Assembly: GCA_905373275.1 (NCBI GenBank)
Contig: CAJPSI010000033.1
Span: 1-7,663 of the forward strand
Reading direction: 5' to 3'
DNA length: 7,663 nucleotides
DNA from: Candidatus Saccharibacteria bacterium UBA1103
GTDB lineage: Bacteria > Patescibacteriota > Saccharimonadia > Saccharimonadales > Saccharimonadaceae
A model generated the notes under the pieces. That model did no database searches. It was given only the letters and a program-made list of their open reading frames with translations, and was not told where the DNA came from. The translations under genes were made by a program, and so were the position numbers. This document shows, piece after piece, positions 4,169 through 7,663 of the stretch (positions within the stretch are counted from its first letter, which is position 1; the number at the start of each line of letters is the position of its first letter).

Positions 4169-5270
4169 CTTTACCGGTGAAGCTGCTATCGCTCGGCACA
4201 CTGATATATTCTTTGATCACCCCTCGCTGCCGTAGCTTGGCGAAGTCCTGATCCAGCTTAGTCAGCTTGACCATGACCAGCTGGTAGGTCATTTCTTTTT
4301 TATTCTTATTGATCAGCTTAGCAATATAGTAGTAGTCTGAGCTGTCCAAGCAGACTTTCTGCACACCGGTCGTCTGCCCCGGCTCCAGCCGCCGGATTAG
4401 CTTGACCATACCGGTCGGATCTTGACCGGCCAGACTAACTGTCCGATTGACATTCGCTCCTGCCGCATCATCATCGCTCATATCCTTAGCCACTTGAGCG
4501 AAATCCACCCCCGATTCGATCAGACGCTTAGCCTTATCGATCTTAGATTTGGCTTGTTGGTCTATCAGATACGACAGCTTTTGACTGAGCATCTGGTCTT
4601 TAATCGTCGCCCGATAATCATCCAGTGTCCAGCCATAGAAGCTCTGGAGTGTATCCGTCAAGTCGTCCTTGGTTGCTCTGTCAGCCTCCCGCATCGACTT
4701 GATCTTGGCATCGACTTCGCTGTCCGATACGCTCACGCCGGATTGCCCGGCCAGCCACTTCACATAGGCAGCTTTCTCGGTCACCTGTAGATCCTTCCGC
4801 TTGAGATAAGCTAACTCCTTGCCACCCTCCTTGCTATTGAATGAACGTCGCTCTCGATTAATGTAATAATAAATATCTGCTCGCAGACGACGCAAGTAGT
4901 CTTGGTAGCGCACCGGATGGCCATCGACCGAAGCGACATTGAGCGGCAAGACCTTGGTGACATTGTAGTAAAAATTACCAGTTTGTTGCTGCCGATAGAG
5001 TGCATTCTGAAGCCAAAGCCCGAAGCCGGTAGTGGCGACGATGACCAGTATCACAGTGATGACCAGCAGACGCTTCTTAGAGTACTGCACCGGATACTTG
5101 AGCCGGCGGCCCCGAGCTAAGATACTCTGCCGATGCTCATCGATATTTTCACTGGTAATGCGCACCGGCGACAAGCTAGCTCGACGGCGGAACAGCTTCG
5201 CTCTTAGCTTGCCACCCAAGCGTCGCTCCTTACCCGACGAATCATTTATTTGTTCACTACTCTTACTCAT
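4161..5270 (-). CDS. Membrane-anchored SurA-like foldase / peptidyl-prolyl isomerase-like protein, 369 aa
   Basis: A strongly basic cytoplasmic N-terminus (about residues 1-66) leads into one membrane anchor (about 67-88), leaving the rest outside the membrane. SVDGHPVRYQDYLRRL (114-129) matches the opening of SurA/PrsA N-terminal chaperone domains, followed by long helices (about 150-245). Residues about 247-345 (from AKRLIESGVDFAQVAKDMSDD) have the pattern of a PpiC/parvulin domain: the Phe-x-x-Val-Ala-x-x-x-Ser-Asp helix start is clear, but the typical GGxLG stretch is degraded, so isomerase activity is doubtful and a holdase role is plausible. The ATG overlaps the upstream stop as ATGA, with AGGAAGAG just upstream. 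The role is inferred as folding of secreted or surface proteins. Confidence 0.8.
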   Translation of the reverse strand: MSKSSEQINDSSGKERRLGGKLRAKLFRRRASLSPVRITSENIDEHRQSILARGRRLKYPVQYSKKRLLVITVILVIVATTGFGLWLQNALYRQQQTGNFYYNVTKVLPLNVASVDGHPVRYQDYLRRLRADIYYYINRERRSFNSKEGGKELAYLKRKDLQVTEKAAYVKWLAGQSGVSVSDSEVDAKIKSMREADRATKDDLTDTLQSFYGWTLDDYRATIKDQMLSQKLSYLIDQQAKSKIDKAKRLIESGVDFAQVAKDMSDDDAAGANVNRTVSLAGQDPTGMVKLIRRLEPGQTTGVQKVCLDSSDYYYIAKLINKNKKEMTYQLVMVKLTKLDQDFAKLRQRGVIKEYISVPSDSSFTGKEN

Positions 5271-5779
5271 CGATTCTCTTCCTGGGCAGATGCTCCTCGG
5301 TGACTACATTGCACCGCCCGATTAAGCCTACCGCAAATTTGTTCACAGCCGGCGATCTTGGTCATGACCATATCACCGACCATAGTCTGGAGGATGATCG
5401 TGCCATAGCCCGCCATGCTACCTCGTAGCCCGTCGATATTATACTGGATATTCTCTACTTTAGCCAAATTAATATCGGTAGTAGTCTTGTGGAATAAACC
5501 TCGCTGAATCTGCTGACGGATCCGCTGATTAGTCACGATATTGACGCTATAGTACCAGCTCAGCCAGGCACCAAAGATCTTGAGCAGCCCAACTACGACC
5601 AAGCCAAGCGCTACATACCAGCTCCACGGATACTGACTCCACTGTGTCAATACGCCTCCGCCGACCGCCAGCAAAGCTATGCCCGGCCAACTTGCCTCCA
5701 GCATCACCGAATAATGCCGACGAAAGACGAAGTCAACCTGCTCGCCCGCTTGCTGCCCAACGAAGCTCTGCTTTACCAT
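5267..5779 (-). CDS. bPH2-domain (YdbS/DUF304-like) membrane protein, 170 aa
   Basis: Two membrane segments (about residues 31-46 and 52-72) are followed by a bacterial pleckstrin-homology domain of the bPH2 type (about 78-153). Family signatures seen: VTNQRIRQQ (82-90), GLFHKTTTDINLAKVENIQ (94-112) and GYGTIILQT (124-132). Members of this family are membrane proteins of unclear function, often linked to envelope stress. The ATG at 5779 is chosen because a TGC-TATAAT promoter lies immediately upstream; extending the frame to 5899 adds 40 low-complexity residues and would place that promoter inside the gene. There is no Shine-Dalgarno sequence, consistent with leaderless translation. The stop overlaps the next start (ATGA), so the two genes form a translationally coupled pair. 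Confidence 0.85.
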   Translation of the reverse strand: MVKQSFVGQQAGEQVDFVFRRHYSVMLEASWPGIALLAVGGGVLTQWSQYPWSWYVALGLVVVGLLKIFGAWLSWYYSVNIVTNQRIRQQIQRGLFHKTTTDINLAKVENIQYNIDGLRGSMAGYGTIILQTMVGDMVMTKIAGCEQICGRLNRAVQCSHRGASAQEENR

Positions 5780-5785
5780 GCCTAC

Positions 5786-5794
5786 ATTATAGCA
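5786..5794 (-). promoter_or_regulatory. Extended -10 promoter giving a leaderless mRNA
   Basis: On the minus strand TGC-TATAAT is followed by six bases and then the ATG at 5779. The usual start distance puts +1 on the A of the ATG. No -35 is evident at 16-18 bases. The gap 5795-5916 upstream shows no gene. Confidence 0.7.
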
Positions 5795-5916
5795 AAATGG
5801 TGCTACTTCTACCTGAATGATCATTGACGCACCGCCTCCATAAAACCCATGGGCAAACGGCAAACCGGCTACGCCCCCTTTGCCCCCGGACAAGCACATA
5901 TATGCCTAATAATACC

Positions 5917-5992
5917 TGGTAGCCCAGATACGAGTCGAACGTACAACCTTCTCCTTAGGACGGAGCTGCTCTATCCATTGAGCTACTGAGCC
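5917..5992 (-). tRNA. tRNA-Arg (anticodon CCT)
   Basis: Acceptor GGCTCAG/CTGGGCT with a weak terminal G-U pair, D stem GCTC/GAGC, anticodon stem CTCC/GGAG with loop GTCCTAA (anticodon at 5957-5959), T stem GTACG/CGTAT with loop TTCGACT, discriminator A and encoded CCA. The outermost anticodon-stem pair is a G-A mismatch. The overall fold is intact and the gene has its own promoter. Confidence 0.92.
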
Positions 5993-6000
5993 ACAGCTAG

Positions 6001-6009
6001 ATTATAGCA
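6001..6009 (-). promoter_or_regulatory. Extended -10 promoter of tRNA-Arg
   Basis: TGC-TATAAT on the minus strand, ending eight bases before the tRNA. The -35 region is poor. It is the same extended -10 form as at 5786-5794. Confidence 0.65.
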
Positions 6010-6033
6010 TAGTCGTGGCAGCTCCGTCTAACA

Positions 6034-6051
6034 GTAGTGACTGAACACTAC
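6034..6051. terminator. Hairpin after the ATPase gene
   Basis: GTAGTG-ACTGAA-CACTAC is a perfect 6-bp hairpin seven bases beyond the ATPase stop. There is no T run on the minus strand, so it is at best a weak terminator or a 3'-end stabiliser. Confidence 0.35.
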
Positions 6052-6057
6052 ATTTAC

Positions 6058-7386
6058 TCAGTACTTTTGGACGTTCTGAAAAAAGTTATTCAGTAGATAG
6101 AAGGGTACGTCATATAGATTGTCCGTTTTCTTATAGTTCGCTACCGATGAACGGACTGCCAGCCGTGGTTGGTACTTATTCATATATACCGCCAAGCTCT
6201 TAGCTCGTAGATTCGTGCCGCTCTTGACCTCGACCGGCACGATCTGACTGCCGGTCTGGACGATAAACTCGACTTCAGCTCGTGATTGCCCATCCATCGC
6301 CCAATAGCAGACATCCAAACCGCCATCGACTTGCAATTCTTGCAGGGCTAACTGCTCGGCTAACGATCCCCGAAACTCAGTAAAGACTTGGTTGCCTTCC
6401 AGCAAGACTCGCTCGTCTAGACGTACCATAGCTGCTAACAGCCCGACGTCTAGATGGTACAACTTAAAGGCACTCGCATTAGCATACGACATGATCGGTA
6501 TCCGGGGAGCTTCCAGCCGATTTATCCGACGCACCAGCCCCGCCTCTTCCAGCCACGCCAGCGCCAATTCATATTCCTTTGCCCTAGCTCCCGCACGAAT
6601 CATGCCAAAGACAAATTTAGCATTTTCCTTGGCTAGCTGACTTGGGATAATACGCCAGACCTGCTCGATCCTTCTCGCAAAAGACGCTTCGGGTGTATGC
6701 TTGCTAAAGTCATTGGCATAATCAAACAAGATGCTGTTTTGGATTCGTCGCACCTCGTTCCACGATCTCTGCTCAGCATAGCTGGCCACCACTTCCGGCA
6801 TCCCGCCAACGTAGCAATAGGTCTTGATGTAATCGATCAATCTGTCGTGAAAGGACGCCAGTAATTCTTGATCCACCGACGGAGACGTGATCATCTCGAC
6901 CAGATGCTTCTCGCCTAAGGCCATCAGAAACTCCCGGAACGACAGAGGCGCCAGCTCTAAGTAGTCCACTTTGCCGACCGGAAAGGACACACCTTGATGA
7001 GTGGCTACACCCAGCAGACTGCCGGCTACAACAATATGATACTGAGGGGCATTTTCGCAAAAGTACTTTAGCGCCGTGAGCGCCTTGGGTACTTCCTGGA
7101 TCTCATCCAGCACGATCAAGGTATTGTCGGGCTCGATATCCACGTTCGTCTCAGCTTTCAGACCTTGGATCAATCGGCTAACATCAAAGTCTCCACCAAA
7201 GAGTGCCACCATGCGAGAGTTGTTATCCAGGTTGACGTATGCCGTCTGCTGATACTGAGTCCTGCCGAACTCTTTGATCAGCTCTGTCTTGCCCACTTGG
7301 CGAGCACCTCGAACGATCAGCGGTTTACGGTGCAAGCTCTTCTGCCAAGCCTTCAGGTCTTCAATCTTTTGACGATACATATACAT
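6058..7386 (-). CDS. AAA-family ATPase with C-terminal DUF4143 domain, 442 aa
   Basis: The N-terminal ATPase has Walker A GARQVGKT (27-34), Walker B TLIVLDEIQ (89-97, Asp94 and Glu95) and a sensor-like VVAGS (119-123). The middle carries VGGMPEVV (193-200), the usual DUF4143 marker, then a helical, winged-helix-like stretch. The C-terminus has a restriction-endonuclease-fold pattern: E344, E373 in AEVEFIV, and E386-V-K388 in VPVEVKSG. Proteins of this architecture are widespread and scattered among bacteria and archaea, often in several copies, with no settled function; a DNA-linked role is plausible. Length is typical and all motifs are intact. The start at 7386 has GAGGAAG at eight bases; an ATG two codons in is the alternative. 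It stands alone with its own promoter and operator-like repeats, beside a mobile-looking repeat, which suggests an accessory gene. Confidence 0.88.
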   Translation of the reverse strand: MYMYRQKIEDLKAWQKSLHRKPLIVRGARQVGKTELIKEFGRTQYQQTAYVNLDNNSRMVALFGGDFDVSRLIQGLKAETNVDIEPDNTLIVLDEIQEVPKALTALKYFCENAPQYHIVVAGSLLGVATHQGVSFPVGKVDYLELAPLSFREFLMALGEKHLVEMITSPSVDQELLASFHDRLIDYIKTYCYVGGMPEVVASYAEQRSWNEVRRIQNSILFDYANDFSKHTPEASFARRIEQVWRIIPSQLAKENAKFVFGMIRAGARAKEYELALAWLEEAGLVRRINRLEAPRIPIMSYANASAFKLYHLDVGLLAAMVRLDERVLLEGNQVFTEFRGSLAEQLALQELQVDGGLDVCYWAMDGQSRAEVEFIVQTGSQIVPVEVKSGTNLRAKSLAVYMNKYQPRLAVRSSVANYKKTDNLYDVPFYLLNNFFQNVQKY

Positions 7387-7414
7387 AATGGCAACTTCCT
7401 CTCTTCCATTACTA

Positions 7415-7443
7415 ATTATGCCATGTTTTTACACTTTTTGTAA
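7415..7443 (-). promoter_or_regulatory. Promoter of the AAA/DUF4143 ATPase
   Basis: On the minus strand: -35 TTACAA (7438-7443), 17-base spacer, extended TGG and -10 CATAAT (7415-7420). The start is predicted near 7408, giving a leader of about 22 bases with the GAGGAAG ribosome site. The -35 lies inside the first operator-like repeat. Confidence 0.7.
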
Positions 7444-7517
7444 GGAACTTTTGGCGATTTACTACACTTTTTGTGACGAACTTTAGCGCTATCACTACAC
7501 TTTTTGTAAGGAACTTT
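7429..7517 (-). promoter_or_regulatory. Three tandem operator-like repeats, exact 33-bp spacing
   Basis: ACACTTTTTGT followed by AAGGAACTTT or GACGAACTTT occurs at 7431-7451, 7464-7484 and 7497-7517, with starts exactly 33 bases apart; the bases between copies are not well conserved. Each unit holds a palindrome around a T tract: TTACA-CTTTT-TGTAA in copy 1 (7429-7443) and CAC-TTTTT-GTG in copy 2. Spacing near three helical turns puts all copies on about one DNA face. The nearest copy covers the -35 of the ATPase promoter, which suggests repression, perhaps autoregulation. Confidence 0.7.
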
Positions 7518-7537
7518 ATGACTCACTCACCCATACC

Positions 7538-7663
7538 TGTAATTTCCCTCCATGCATAACTTTTTGGCGTACGAGTAGTACAGGTGGTCTCCTCAGGCTT
7601 GGCACCACATAAACTACCACGTGCACTGGATAGCTTACTGCTATATCAACAGCCTTCGTCAAC
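7538..7663 (-). repeat. MITE-like branched repeat, copy E (cut by the window end)
   Basis: It starts with TGTAATTTCCC (7538-7548), then the flank CATGCATAACTTTTTGGC, the arm GTACGAGTAGTACAG (7569-7583), GGTCTCCTCAGGC, and on through to TCAACAGCCTTCGTCAAC at the edge. It is closest to copy B, and its flank matches copy A. The missing side should hold the second arm and the GGGAAATTACA end within about 80 bases. It lies 21 bases upstream of the ATPase operator array. Confidence 0.85.

Noticed and set aside
5780..5899. N-terminal extension of the bPH2 protein to an ATG at 5899
   Set aside because: The extra 40 residues are Gly-rich and unlike the family, and the extended -10 promoter lies within them.
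6773..7060. Minus-strand frame of 95 codons inside the ATPase gene
   Set aside because: It is a shadow in another frame of a gene with all motifs intact; Ser/Arg/Cys-rich as expected of an out-of-frame reading.

Overview
The window (7,663 bases, roughly half G+C) looks like chromosomal DNA of a small-genome candidate-phylum-radiation bacterium, most likely a Candidatus Saccharibacteria (TM7) member. This rests on overall gene style: a short membrane-anchored bPH2 protein coupled to a SurA-like foldase, a large multi-pass family-2 glycosyltransferase, tightly packed genes, extended -10 promoters and a promoter that predicts a leaderless mRNA. There is no rRNA or marker gene, so the placement is inference.

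Positions 1-1692 hold no convincing long protein gene. They contain tRNA-Val(GAC) with promoter and terminator, two DnaA-box-like nonamers, a strong promoter-to-terminator unit (842-1115) that probably makes a structured small RNA or micropeptide, and a crowded set of palindromic repeats. Three repeats (241-447, 1141-1342, and 7538 to the window end) are copies of a ~205-bp MITE-like element. Its ends are TGTAATTTCCC inverted repeats, and inside lies a branched cruciform. Two more (11-213 and 1361-1469) share the same core but have different, still self-complementary arms. A further unrelated long palindrome lies at 1508-1610.

Positions 1693-3953 are a minus-strand unit: extended -10 promoter, tRNA-Thr(CGT), tRNA-Gly(CCC), a 126-aa three-helix membrane protein and a 555-aa glycosyltransferase. 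Only 13 nt separate tRNA-Gly from the membrane-protein start codon, so tRNA and mRNA are probably made as one precursor. A divergent promoter drives tRNA-Asp(GTC) on the plus strand, which ends at a terminator shared with the converging 4161-5779 operon. That operon (bPH2 protein, then SurA-like foldase with a 4-bp ATGA overlap) starts at a promoter placed for a leaderless mRNA.

Positions 5917-7537 carry tRNA-Arg(CCT) and a 442-aa AAA/DUF4143 ATPase. Upstream of the ATPase are three 33-bp-spaced repeats, the nearest overlapping its -35 box, which looks like an operator array. The ATPase and the flanking repeat form an accessory-looking patch. The most novel-looking item is the branched repeat family, whose single-strand motifs are conserved while its stems change with pairing kept.
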